Assembly (NCBI GenBank): GCA_964484255.1
Contig: CAZAEH010000012.1
Location: forward strand, 1 to 42,414
From: UBA6215 sp964484255
Lineage (GTDB): Bacteria > Omnitrophota > Gorgyraeia > Pluralincolimonadales > Pluralincolimonadaceae
Reading direction: 5' to 3'
DNA length: 42,414 nt
Each line of letters starts with the position of its first letter. The first letter of the stretch is position 1. Both the position numbers and the translations under genes were made by a program. Positions 25,903 through 34,083 of the stretch are shown piece by piece. The notes beneath the pieces were generated by a model. It had not been told where the DNA came from. It ran no database searches and saw nothing but the letters and a program-made list of their open reading frames with translations.

Positions 25903-28079
25903 CAATGTCTAATGAACCTCTTTACGTAGCTTTTGTCTGGCATATGCACCAGCCTTTCTATAAGGACCCTCTTAACGGCGAGACTACCATGCCATGGGTA
26001 AGGCTCCACTCGGTAAAAGACTACCTGGACATGGCCCTGATGCTCAAGGACTTCCCGGGCATACACCAAACATTCAATATGGTGCCTTCGCTGATGGAAC
26101 AGATAGAAGACATCTCTGCCGAGGGTTCCAGAAAAGACCTTCCTTTTGAGTTGTCCCTGAAACCCGCAAAAGAACTGACCGATAAGGAGAAGGCTTTTAT
26201 CCTGCGAAATTTCTTCATGGCTAACTGGGACATGATGATAAAACCTTTCCCCAGGTACTACGACCTGCTGGCAAAGAGGGGAATGCATTTTACCCAGGAA
26301 GGCGTCTCTGCGACCGTAAGCAGATTCACCGACCAGGATTATACCGATCTGCAGGTCCTTTTTAACCTGTCATGGATAGATCCCTCGTTCAGGAACAAGG
26401 ACGATGAGCTCAAGTCCCTTTCGAAAAAGGGCCATTATTTTACGGAAAAAGACAAGCAGGCTGTTCTCGATAAACAACTCGAGATAATGAGGTCCATAAT
26501 ACCTTCTTACAAAAAACTACAGGAGGAGGGGACCATAGAGGTGGCGGTGTCGCCTTTTTACCACCCCATACTACCGCTGCTTTGCGATACCGACATAGCA
26601 AGGGTTTCGCTGCCGGGCATAACCCTGCCAAAGACCACTTTTCGCCATCCCGAAGACGCAAAAAAACAGATAGACACCGCAGTGAAATTCTATGAGGAGC
26701 GTTTCGGAAGACCCCCGCGCGGTATGTGGCCCTCTGAAGGTTCGGTCAGCGACCAGGCAGTTGAATTAATGATAGAATCCGGGCTTAAATGGGCTGCGAC
26801 GGACGAGGAAGTCCTCTTCAGGTCGCTGCAACGGCAAAAAACCCCGGAAGCCCTCTACAGGCCGTATATAGTCGAAAGGGGGCAGGGGAGGATGTCCCTC
26901 ATATTCAGGGACAGGGGCCTCTCGGATGCAATAGGCTTTGTCTACCAGAGCTGGCCGGCCGAAGCAGCTGCTGCGGATTTTGTCTGCAGGCTGCATTCCA
27001 TACGCGAGAAACTCCCGGATTCAGGAAGACCTTACCTGGTGCCTATAATCCTTGACGGAGAGAATGCCTGGGAATTTTACCGCAACGACGGAATAGACTT
27101 CCTTACATGTCTTTACAAGAACCTGCAAAACGACCAGTCCCTGAAAGCCGTTACCGTCTCGGAATACCTTGACCGGTTCGCCCCGCAGGACAAGCTGGAC
27201 AGGATACACCCCGGCTCCTGGATCAACGGAAATTTCTGTATCTGGATCGGGCATGAGGAAAAGAACAAGGCCTGGGAATACCTTTCCGAGGCAAGGGATA
27301 TGCTGAAAGATTTTGAAAAGACCCAACCCGATCCCGCAATACTGCAAAAGGCCTGGAAGGAGATATATATCGCGGAAGGCAGCGATTGGAACTGGTGGTA
27401 CGGAGACGACAATTCTTCGGCAAACGACGACGAATTCGACAGGCTATTCAGGATGCACCTGTCCAATGCGTATAACATTGCCGGGAAAAAACCGCCCGAA
27501 TACCTTATGAGCCCCATAAGGTCCAAAAAAACGAAGATCGCCAGGGAACCTGCCGGGTACATACGTCCGGACATAGACGGAAGGGACTCAAATTATTTCG
27601 AGTGGATAAACGCAGGGCTTATAGACGTAAGCAAGCGCGGCGGGACAATGCACCAGTCAGAGACCATACTCAAGAGGATGTACTTCGGTTTCAACAATGA
27701 AGGGACCCTGTATATGAGATTCGACCTGTCCCAGAATATTGCCGAGGACGGCATGTCCCTGAGCGTGATATTCCCGGAAAAAGGCATTAAGCTGACCGCC
27801 CCGCTGATAAAAGATAAAAAGCCTAATGGATATGTAATATACAAGTCGTCCGGAGAGAATTCGTGGACCAAGGAGAAGAGATGCGAAGGTTCGGCTTTCG
27901 AAAAGATACTTGAAATAGCGGTAAAATTCTCCGATTTCGGAGGGATAAAGGGCGAAACGGTGAAAATACTGGCTTCGGTGGAGCAATCGGGCGCCGAGAT
28001 CGAGCGTTGCCCTGAATTCGGCTTTATACAGATAACTTTGCCGTCTGATAACTATGAATCGGAGCTATGGAACGTCTGA
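25899..28079 (+). CDS. Glycoside hydrolase family 57 (amylase / glucanotransferase type)
   Basis: This 726-residue protein has GH57 motif 1 at AFVWHMHQPFYKDP, with TMPWVRLHSVKDYLDM next. Motif 2 follows (VSPFYHPILPLL). The catalytic Glu is in GMWPSEGSVSDQ and the acidic partner in IILDGENAWEFY. A long C-terminal region from about residue 500 includes WNWWYGDDNSSANDDEFDRL and a beta-rich tail. The family acts on alpha-1,4 and alpha-1,6 glucans; this subtype is often intracellular and linked to glycogen turnover. No signal peptide is present. ATG at 25899 overlaps the ArnT-like gene; ATG at 25905 is an equally good start. Confidence 0.9.
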   Translation: MTMSNEPLYVAFVWHMHQPFYKDPLNGETTMPWVRLHSVKDYLDMALMLKDFPGIHQTFNMVPSLMEQIEDISAEGSRKDLPFELSLKPAKELTDKEKAFILRNFFMANWDMMIKPFPRYYDLLAKRGMHFTQEGVSATVSRFTDQDYTDLQVLFNLSWIDPSFRNKDDELKSLSKKGHYFTEKDKQAVLDKQLEIMRSIIPSYKKLQEEGTIEVAVSPFYHPILPLLCDTDIARVSLPGITLPKTTFRHPEDAKKQIDTAVKFYEERFGRPPRGMWPSEGSVSDQAVELMIESGLKWAATDEEVLFRSLQRQKTPEALYRPYIVERGQGRMSLIFRDRGLSDAIGFVYQSWPAEAAAADFVCRLHSIREKLPDSGRPYLVPIILDGENAWEFYRNDGIDFLTCLYKNLQNDQSLKAVTVSEYLDRFAPQDKLDRIHPGSWINGNFCIWIGHEEKNKAWEYLSEARDMLKDFEKTQPDPAILQKAWKEIYIAEGSDWNWWYGDDNSSANDDEFDRLFRMHLSNAYNIAGKKPPEYLMSPIRSKKTKIAREPAGYIRPDIDGRDSNYFEWINAGLIDVSKRGGTMHQSETILKRMYFGFNNEGTLYMRFDLSQNIAEDGMSLSVIFPEKGIKLTAPLIKDKKPNGYVIYKSSGENSWTKEKRCEGSAFEKILEIAVKFSDFGGIKGETVKILASVEQSGAEIERCPEFGFIQITLPSDNYESELWNV

Positions 28080-28091
28080 ACGGTCTCCCCG

Positions 28092-28120
28092 TTGACATAA
28101 GCCGTAAATACGTATATACT
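28092..28120 (+). promoter_or_regulatory. Sigma-70 promoter giving a leaderless PilZ-gene transcript
   Basis: TTGACA (28092-28097) and TATACT (28115-28120) are 17 bp apart. Transcription should begin at about 28126-28129, and the ATG of the next gene is at 28129, so there is essentially no 5' leader or ribosome binding site. Confidence 0.8.
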
Positions 28121-28128
28121 GTTATATA

Positions 28129-28629
28129 ATGAGCATAATCTTAATATCCATATTTGCAACTATAGTGTTGTTCATTATCTATATCCTTTCCTCCAGGGAA
28201 GAGCGGGATATACAGGATAAGTTCGCGGCCCACGGAAAGATAGAGGGTTATTACAGCGGCGGCCCTGACAGGAGAAGAGCTGAGCGCTTTAACGCCGAAC
28301 TCGATGTAAAATACAACCTTCTCAAGGCACAACCTTCCAGACTCCAGACCAACAGCAAGAACATAAGTGAATCCGGTATAGCGGTCCTTGTCTATGAGAT
28401 ATTGCCTAAAGACTCGATCATAGACATGGATATAATGCTTCCCGGCAAAAATGATGCCATAAAGACGAAGGGACGCATTGCCTGGTGCGAAGACCGCAAC
28501 GGCCTTGAAAGGTTCGACAAGGACGGCAAGAGGACCTTTATAGCCGGTATACAATTTGTGGATACCGAAAAGAAACAGAGAGACCAGCTCCTATCTTACA
28601 TAAATAACAACCTTGCTGTCGCCAGATGA
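28129..28629 (+). CDS. Membrane-anchored PilZ-domain protein
   Basis: This 166-residue protein has one N-terminal membrane helix (IILISIFATIVLFIIYILSS) and a cytoplasmic PilZ domain from about residue 45. The domain shows RRRAERFNAELDVKYNLL (the Rxxx R-type c-di-GMP contact region) and NISESGIAVLVYEILPKDS (the D/NxSxxG motif), then GRIAWCEDRNGLERFDKDG. PilZ domains bind cyclic di-GMP and modulate motility, secretion or polysaccharide export. Its message appears leaderless. The stop overlaps the next start by 4 nt. Confidence 0.85.
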   Translation: MSIILISIFATIVLFIIYILSSREERDIQDKFAAHGKIEGYYSGGPDRRRAERFNAELDVKYNLLKAQPSRLQTNSKNISESGIAVLVYEILPKDSIIDMDIMLPGKNDAIKTKGRIAWCEDRNGLERFDKDGKRTFIAGIQFVDTEKKQRDQLLSYINNNLAVAR

Positions 28630-28916
28630 GCCAAAAAGAAAAACTTAAAAAGACCCTGCTTGGCCTGGGATTCGATTGCGATGACGGCAAGAAAAGGATA
28701 ACGGTCGGCAATAATTTCAAGTTATACGGCGGTTCGAAGGTCACGCATGAAATGATGACGGAAAAAGCCGTAAAGTTCAACGAACACTTGAAAAAGCGCG
28801 GCAAAACGATAGATAATGTCACATCCGAAGAGGTCGTGGAGATAGCCGACAAGATAGGGTTGAAACCGGTAAACCAAGACAAGGAGGCGAACGATGGCGG
28901 TACCAAAAGGGCTTAG
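28626..28916 (+). CDS. Small conserved-looking hypothetical protein
   Basis: I do not recognise this 96-residue soluble, Lys-rich protein. It begins SQKEKLKKTLLGLGFDCDDG and has KRITVGNNFKLYGGS and MMTEKAVKFNEHLKKRGKTI. The start overlaps the PilZ gene (ATGA), and its 3' end overlaps the next small gene, whose ribosome binding site lies inside it, so it is embedded in a coupled operon. The regular codon use and operon position support a real gene. Confidence 0.75.
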   Translation: MSQKEKLKKTLLGLGFDCDDGKKRITVGNNFKLYGGSKVTHEMMTEKAVKFNEHLKKRGKTIDNVTSEEVVEIADKIGLKPVNQDKEANDGGTKRA

Positions 28917-28974
28917 ATCAAAAAGAAGAAGAAAACGTTATTCCGGCAAGGCTCACAAAGGTAAGAAAAAATAG
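28894..28974 (+). CDS. 26-residue very basic peptide (ribosome-associated type?)
   Basis: ATG at 28894 is preceded by the near-perfect ribosome binding site AAGGAGG at 28881-28887. The product is 26 residues, more than half of them Lys/Arg, with no acidic residue: MAVPKGLRSKRRRKRYSGKA then HKGKKK. The first five residues match the start of ribosomal protein bL32, but it ends before any zinc ribbon. Its size and charge recall bTHX, a 26-residue ribosomal peptide of Thermus, without clear sequence identity. It is probably RNA-binding. The gene overlaps the previous one by 23 nt and the likely start of the inositol monophosphatase by 4 nt. Confidence 0.72.
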   Translation: MAVPKGLRSKRRRKRYSGKAHKGKKK

Positions 28975-29747
28975 TTGCGCCTTTCGCTGCCGCTTCCCGC
29001 ATAGTCCTGCGCGCAGGCAGACATCTCAATAATAACGCCAGGAAGATCAAGCAAATATCCTACAAGGGTGACATCAACCTCGTGACTAATGTCGATCACG
29101 AGGTTGAAGCGCTCTTGATAGGAGCCCTCCGCAAGGAATTCCCTGACATCGGTTTTCTGGCTGAAGAATCAGGCATTACCGGCCGCGACAGCGGCCTGAA
29201 ATGGGTCATAGACCCGATCGATGGCACCACGAATTTTACCCACGGATTCCCTTTTTACGCAATTTCCCTGGCGCTTGAACAGAACGGCAAACCCATCCTG
29301 GGAATAGTCTATAACCCTGCACAGGGAGAGTTTTTTTGCGCGCAAAGGGGCAAGGGAGCCTTTTTGAACGGCAAAAGGATATCGGTAAGCCGCCAAAAAG
29401 ACCTCAAAAAAAGCCTCCTGATGACAGGGTTTTCCTACAAGCTGGGCAAGAGCATGGAACAAAATTTGAAGCATTTTAGGAACTTCCTTTTGGCTTCACA
29501 GGCCGTAAGAAGGGCCGGGGCGGCAAGCCTTGATTTGTGTTATGTGGCCTGCGGCAGGCTCGAGGGTTTCTGGGAGCTTGACCTTTACCCATGGGATACC
29601 GGCGCCGGCTGGCTAATTGTGGAAGAAGCCGGGGGAGAGGTGACCGATTTCAGGGGTAATAAATATAATAATAACTCCAAACAGATCCTGGCAACCAATG
29701 GGAAGGTCCACAACCAGATGCTCAAGATCCTCAAGAAATCCCTATAA
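28971..29747 (+). CDS. suhB: Inositol-1-monophosphatase family protein (SuhB-like), non-standard start
   Basis: The protein has 258 residues if translation begins at ATA 28971. It has VLRAGRHLNNN, INLVTNVDHEVE, FLAEESG, the metal-binding WVIDPIDGTTNFTHGFPFYA, and WDTGAGWLIVEEAGGEVTDF, all hallmark IMPase motifs. It dephosphorylates inositol or other sugar phosphates; SuhB relatives also affect rRNA antitermination. The first standard start, GTG at 29082, would remove the first 37 residues, which align with SuhB. A stop at 28962-28964 closes the frame upstream. Only ATA 28971, with AAAGG about 9 nt upstream, or a -1 slip from the preceding small gene on AAAAAA, supplies the N-terminus. Confidence 0.88.
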   Translation: MVAPFAAASRIVLRAGRHLNNNARKIKQISYKGDINLVTNVDHEVEALLIGALRKEFPDIGFLAEESGITGRDSGLKWVIDPIDGTTNFTHGFPFYAISLALEQNGKPILGIVYNPAQGEFFCAQRGKGAFLNGKRISVSRQKDLKKSLLMTGFSYKLGKSMEQNLKHFRNFLLASQAVRRAGAASLDLCYVACGRLEGFWELDLYPWDTGAGWLIVEEAGGEVTDFRGNKYNNNSKQILATNGKVHNQMLKILKKSL

Positions 29748-29939
29748 ATATCCCGCCAAATATCAATAAAAACTGAACACTTTAAGCCGCCAAACGCCGA
29801 TTCAGGCCTGCTTTTCGTGCTCCAGACAACGTCCTATAATATATCTTATGTTAAGTTCAGGAGCACGCGGAACAATCTGTGGACAACTCCCTTGTGTTTA
29901 AGCTTGTACTTATGACATCTTTCTGGTGAGTGTAATAAC

Positions 29940-30505
29940 TGCGGGATAAATTGAGCCGTCTCCGTAGCTCTACGGCCTCAAATACCTGGTATGGGTAAGA
30001 TTTGCCGCCTGTGACCCCCAGAGCCCTGATTTTGGGCGTTCCAGGCCCTAATTTGGCCATTCCAGGGGCCGTTCAGCCAAAGATGTACTGTGTGGCCGCG
30101 GCAAGGCCTGCCTGACGCAGCCGCTGGACGATTTCGAACCCGCAAAATTTTGCTCAAAAAAAGCGGGGGATTCGCGGTAAATATCCAGGCATGTCCTGAC
30201 CCCTTTGGTGTATAAAATTTCCGCTGTCCTCTCCCCCACCCCTGCTATTTTTTCGACAGGGGTCCTGCCCAGGATCTCGGTTAGGTTGGCTTCATTAAGG
30301 ACAGCAATACCATGCTATGCCTACGGACGCGGTTATATTGAAATTATCATGTATCTTTTGGCGAATGTCTTCGGCCAATGCCAGCGCGAAACCGCCGCCT
30401 TTGGCGTGCCGATGCCCATCACCTTGGCCTCATAACTGGCCGCGCAGACAACCGTCCGGCGCTTGTTGCCGCGGGTGCCAACTATCAGCGGCTTGCCCTT
30501 GAACC
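29940..30505 (-). pseudogene. Decayed Y-family DNA polymerase (dinB-like) remnant
   Basis: Three separated pieces in different frames read as DinB: WFKGKPLIVGTRGNKRRTVV with CAASYEAKVMGIGTPK (30400-30505), then ASVGIA followed by the helix-hairpin-helix part LTEILGRTPVEKIAGVGERT (around 30190-30300), then PKIRALGVTGGKSYPYQVFE with AVELRRRL (29950-30060). The catalytic N-terminus with the DxD region is missing, the middle is collapsed by deletions, and stops interrupt each frame. It was translesion polymerase IV-like and cannot now make an active enzyme. Limits are approximate. Confidence 0.75.
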
Positions 30506-30813
30506 ATCTATGACTTTATCTATCTGCCAACGGTAGGTTGTGTTGTTGAACGATATCTGGTACAGGCAGGTCCCGATGTCCACTGAAAAGAAATTTACGA
30601 CCTCCCGGCCGCGCCGCTCCTGCCAGTTATAGGTGACCTTTTTATCCTGTGGACCCTGTTATTGCGGACGAACGCTCGGGGAATGATCTTGAAGCCCTTG
30701 AAATACGCCAGAACTTCTATCTTCTCGTTCATTTCGCCCGGGTCCAGGGATTCTTCGGTCTCGGGGACATGCCTGTCCCAGCGAGCTTTGGGGTTAAAGC
30801 CGGAAATTGTCAC
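30506..30813 (-). pseudogene. Frameshifted small gene that preceded dinB (DUF6504-like)
   Basis: The frame starting at 30813 contains MNEKIEVLAYFKGFKIIPRA and FVRNNRVHRIK, then loses the frame in an A run near 30640. One extra A would restore RIKKVTYNWQERRGREVVNF and continue to SFNNTTYRWQIDKVID. It resembles short beta-rich proteins encoded beside Y-family polymerases (DUF6504-like); this family name is tentative. The single deletion in a homopolymer could be a sequence error, but the adjacent dinB is clearly decayed, and the two are fused by loss of the dinB start. Confidence 0.6.
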
Positions 30814-30820
30814 TGTTAGA

Positions 30821-31999
30821 CTAAGTTATTAATCTGTTTAAATTGTCTTTAATTCTGTTTTCTATATTAGATATATCTCTTAAATCTTCTAATCCAATTT
30901 TATAATATTCCTTTATCTTTTTAACTAGCTCCACTCTTTTTTCAAAAAGGTTGTTAGTTTTGATAGCATATGACACATAAAGTTTTTTACTATGTTCTAA
31001 ATCTTTAGAGTCTATAAGAGGAGATAAGTTTCCATATAACCACGCATTTTCAGGATTAAATAACTTCTTGAATGAATAGAGATATGAATATTCATAAAAG
31101 TTCTCTAACGTTACAACGATTCCGTTGGGATGTTTTTTCGTAAAGAAAGTCGTGTTCTTTTTCAGTGAATTAATATCACGAAATGTATAATAATACAGAC
31201 CAATCGGGGATTCCCTTATTTCATTTCGGCGTGGAGGATATTTGTTTATATACCCATCGGTTGTGTTATAACCTGAAAGCACAAATGAGTTATTATAATC
31301 TAATACGTTAAATTTAAAATTCCTGATATATTCGAATGTCATGCCTTCTTTGCTTCTGGCATAAAGTGCGATTACAATAGGGAATTTACCGTAACCTGTC
31401 CCCGAGAATAATGCGCTGGAAAACACCTCTCCCCTTACCAACTTATAATTATCCCTAAAATCGCGCAATCGCTTAAAATTGGCTTCTTTAATCAAATATG
31501 ACAATGGATGTAATACACATACGACATCCGCTCTTAATTTGTTGTATGATTTCAGAAAAGAAATACCCATATCCCGGTCAAATAGATCTTCGTCACATAA
31601 GTTCTCTCCCTTTTCCCCGCTTTTAAACTCTGAAGTCACATCATTATAAGGAGGATTCCCGATCATTATCAAAAAAGCGTCAGGACCTATTGAATATTTC
31701 TTCCTACTTACTCCTATCAATGAATTAGTGTAGAATATCTTCCCCGAATCATAGCTTTGTCTTAGGAATTCGCATGCTTCGTTATCGCGATCCGCTACCC
31801 TATAATCACAGCCGTTAATACCGGCTAAAAATGCTCCGCAACCTCCGGCGCTGTCGAATATTACAGAATTGTCCTGATGTTTAATAAGATACGGCCTTAT
31901 AAATTCATAAACCTTTCTTACCAATTTTTCCGGAGTATAATAGCTTCCAAGTCGTATTCTTTCGTGTCTCTGAAGATGTTCCGCTACATGCACCTGCAT
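30821..31999 (-). CDS. Adenine-specific DNA methyltransferase (gamma-type motif order)
   Basis: This 392-residue protein has an N-terminal LGSYYTPEKLVRKVYEFIRP, SAM-binding motif I FDSAGGCGAFLAGI near residue 48 and catalytic motif IV IGNPPYND near residue 113. A long C-terminal region probably carries target recognition. The I-before-IV order and NPPY indicate an N6-adenine methyltransferase of a type II-like system. It is AT-rich compared with the flanking DNA. It lies 13 nt downstream of the unrecognised gene, in the same operon as lexA and a second methyltransferase. Its recognition site is unknown. Confidence 0.85.
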   Translation of the reverse strand: MQVHVAEHLQRHERIRLGSYYTPEKLVRKVYEFIRPYLIKHQDNSVIFDSAGGCGAFLAGINGCDYRVADRDNEACEFLRQSYDSGKIFYTNSLIGVSRKKYSIGPDAFLIMIGNPPYNDVTSEFKSGEKGENLCDEDLFDRDMGISFLKSYNKLRADVVCVLHPLSYLIKEANFKRLRDFRDNYKLVRGEVFSSALFSGTGYGKFPIVIALYARSKEGMTFEYIRNFKFNVLDYNNSFVLSGYNTTDGYINKYPPRRNEIRESPIGLYYYTFRDINSLKKNTTFFTKKHPNGIVVTLENFYEYSYLYSFKKLFNPENAWLYGNLSPLIDSKDLEHSKKLYVSYAIKTNNLFEKRVELVKKIKEYYKIGLEDLRDISNIENRIKDNLNRLIT

Positions 32000-32012
32000 T
32001 TTATTTATCCAC

Positions 32013-32753
32013 CTATTGTTTTAGTAATATTTTGATAATTTGAATAATATCATGATTATGTCGCTTTGATACCATGCCAAATATCTTTACCATACTAACA
32101 AGATTTTGGACATTGTTCTTATCTATGATATATGTAAGTTTATCCCCTGAAACCGAAGGTTTATTTAATAACTCAGGTGAATCTACAAAAGCTTCAAACG
32201 GTATACAAAAATAAACCATGGGCTGAATTCCGCTAGCATATTGCTGTTTTTGTATCGATACTTCTATCTGTGTATTATCAATTGTTTCAATCATAAAAAG
32301 CGTAGGTAGCTTAATGCTAGCTTCCTCAAAACTTATTCCATTAATGGTAATTTTTGAATGATGCTCAACACTAATAGCTTTTTGATCGATAAAATTCTTA
32401 TAATTAGCGACTTCATCTAGAACATCCTTTAGTTCTTTCTTTGAAATCAAACCGAGTTTCACTGCTTCATATATTAATTCGGATAATTCGTAAGGATATT
32501 TTTGCTTGCCATTACTGCCTACGAAATATTCTTTGTTAAGCTTTGTTTTCGCTTCCCCATCTTTGACGTCCTTAACGGGGACATCGTATCCTATCTGCCA
32601 TTCCAAGTATGTTTTCTTATCAAACGGTATTTCTCTCGTTGAAAACGTTTCTCCGAATTCCAGTTTAGTATTCCTCTTCTTAAACCTAAACTTTCCGGAA
32701 TTTGCTGCAGAAATAACGATGTGTATTTCTTTTTCCTTAATAGAATATTTCAT
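32013..32753 (-). CDS. Unrecognised protein between two methyltransferases, candidate restriction endonuclease
   Basis: I do not recognise this 246-residue soluble, AT-rich-coded protein. It begins MKYSIKEKEIHIVISAANSG. The middle (FEEASIKLPTLFMIETIDN, QIEVSIQKQQYASGIQPMVY) is beta-rich, and the end is helical. No textbook PD-(D/E)XK, HNH, GIY-YIG or PLD motif is obvious, although E-x-S and Q-x-Q-like strands are present. Position alone, between two DNA methyltransferase genes in one operon, suggests the cognate endonuclease. An alternative is a specificity or control protein. Confidence 0.55.
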   Translation of the reverse strand: MKYSIKEKEIHIVISAANSGKFRFKKRNTKLEFGETFSTREIPFDKKTYLEWQIGYDVPVKDVKDGEAKTKLNKEYFVGSNGKQKYPYELSELIYEAVKLGLISKKELKDVLDEVANYKNFIDQKAISVEHHSKITINGISFEEASIKLPTLFMIETIDNTQIEVSIQKQQYASGIQPMVYFCIPFEAFVDSPELLNKPSVSGDKLTYIIDKNNVQNLVSMVKIFGMVSKRHNHDIIQIIKILLKQ

Positions 32754-32841
32754 CTTTTACTCCTAATTTTAACTTTGTTTCTAACGCTTGAATTTGCCGT
32801 ATTTTCTTCATTTATTTTACAGCAATTCCCTTCTTTATGCA

Positions 32842-33489
32842 TTAATATTTATCCAATCTCTCCCGAGCAACGGAACAATATTCATTACAGAGTTCAAATC
32901 CTATAAATTTCCTGTTAAGTTGTTTACAGGCAGCGGCGGTGCTCCCGCTTCCCATAAACGGGTCTAAAATTAAATCGTTTTCTACAGTAAACATGTCCAT
33001 AATTTGTTTTATAAAATGTTTGGGCTTAGGAGTAGGATGATTGATAAAACCTTCATCTGGCTCAATCATTCTTCCTGGAGTATCCTTGAATATATCTGTT
33101 TTTAGCTTCGCTAGTTTAGGAAATCCTTTTTTAAATACAAAACAAGACATATACTTTGTGCACCCTATTGGAGAATAAACATTGCTTTCGGGACAATACA
33201 GAATAAATTGCCAAAAATACGTAAATGGATTATTTTTAAATAAATCCGGAAGATATTTCGTGCTAAAGAAAGTTGCTAAAAAACTGTCATTTTTCAGAAC
33301 ACGATAACAATCCGGTAAAATATCATAAAACATACTTAAATCTTTATCATTTTTTATCCCGTCTTTATTTAATCCATAAGGAGGGTCGGTAATTATGCAA
33401 TCAACCTTCTTGTCAGGTATATCTTTTATTAACTTACGGCAGTCGCCGCAAATAATGTTATTAATAAAATTTTCTGAGCACGTTAGCAT
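32842..33489 (-). CDS. Beta-class DNA methyltransferase
   Basis: This 215-residue protein has catalytic motif IV DCIITDPPYGLNKDG near residue 30 and SAM-binding motif I LDPFMGSGSTAAACKQLNRK near residue 170, the reversed beta order. FIGFELCNEYCSVARERL follows at the C-terminus. It begins IICGDCRKLIKDIPDKKVD. It methylates exocyclic amino groups; DPPY favours N6-adenine over N4-cytosine. The space for target recognition is short. It starts 11 nt after the lexA stop, so it should be co-transcribed with lexA. Its partner genes follow 88 nt downstream. Confidence 0.87.
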   Translation of the reverse strand: MLTCSENFINNIICGDCRKLIKDIPDKKVDCIITDPPYGLNKDGIKNDKDLSMFYDILPDCYRVLKNDSFLATFFSTKYLPDLFKNNPFTYFWQFILYCPESNVYSPIGCTKYMSCFVFKKGFPKLAKLKTDIFKDTPGRMIEPDEGFINHPTPKPKHFIKQIMDMFTVENDLILDPFMGSGSTAAACKQLNRKFIGFELCNEYCSVARERLDKY

Positions 33490-33500
33490 AAGATACCTTA

Positions 33501-34076
33501 TTAATACTTTCTTACGATATTGACGAGCCTTCCTATGATACTGAAATCTTTATGTATGGGCGGATAATTTTTGTTCGACGCTTCCAGGAACGGCTTGCCT
33601 GCGCCGCGCTTTAATCTCTTCAGGGTAACTTCGTTATTATCCAGTAACGCCGCGATGATATCGCCGCTGTCGGCCGTCTTCTGCTTTCTGACAACGGCTA
33701 TATCGCCGTCCATAATGCCTGCGTCTATCATGCTGTCGCCTTTGACCTTCAGGGCAAATGTGCCGTCCCTGGCGATATCGACATAGCCCTCGATGTCTTC
33801 GTAGGCAAGTTTCGGCTCTCCGGCCGCGATATGGCTGATTATGGGGATCTTTGCTGGATTGTCTAATAGTTCTATTGCGCGGGATTTATTATTGGTGCGC
33901 TTGAGAAGGCCTTTTCTCTCCAGGGCCTTGAGGTAGTCTCTGACCGTACCTGTGGAGCCGAAACCCATCTCCCCCGCTATCTCTCTTATAGTCGGCGGCA
34001 GGTTCTCCCCTACCCTTTCCCGGATAAATTTGAGGATCTTCTCTTGCTTCGGCGTGAGCTCCGCATATGGCTTCAT
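33501..34076 (-). CDS. lexA: LexA repressor (SOS regulator)
   Basis: The protein has 191 residues. The N-terminal winged helix has LTPKQEKILKFIRERVGENL, PPTIREIAGEMGFGSTGTVR and DYLKALERKGLL. The cleavage region is SHIAAGEP, where the scissile bond is Ala-Gly. The C-terminal serine protease domain has the nucleophile in LKVKGDSMIDAGI and the catalytic Lys in NNEVTLKRLKRG. ATG at 34076 is chosen because upstream in-frame codons (from TTG 34112) are the promoter and operator themselves. Start of transcription and start codon nearly coincide. Codon use and GC content are like the housekeeping genes and unlike the AT-rich genes on both sides. Confidence 0.95.
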   Translation of the reverse strand: MKPYAELTPKQEKILKFIRERVGENLPPTIREIAGEMGFGSTGTVRDYLKALERKGLLKRTNNKSRAIELLDNPAKIPIISHIAAGEPKLAYEDIEGYVDIARDGTFALKVKGDSMIDAGIMDGDIAVVRKQKTADSGDIIAALLDNNEVTLKRLKRGAGKPFLEASNKNYPPIHKDFSIIGRLVNIVRKY

Positions 34077-34083
34077 ACATGCG

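Noticed and set aside
28894..28974. Calling the basic peptide ribosomal protein bL32
   Set aside because: Only the first five residues match; the zinc ribbon and remaining length of bL32 are absent.
29082..29747. Inositol monophosphatase starting at GTG 29082
   Set aside because: It would cut off 37 residues that align with SuhB-type N-termini.
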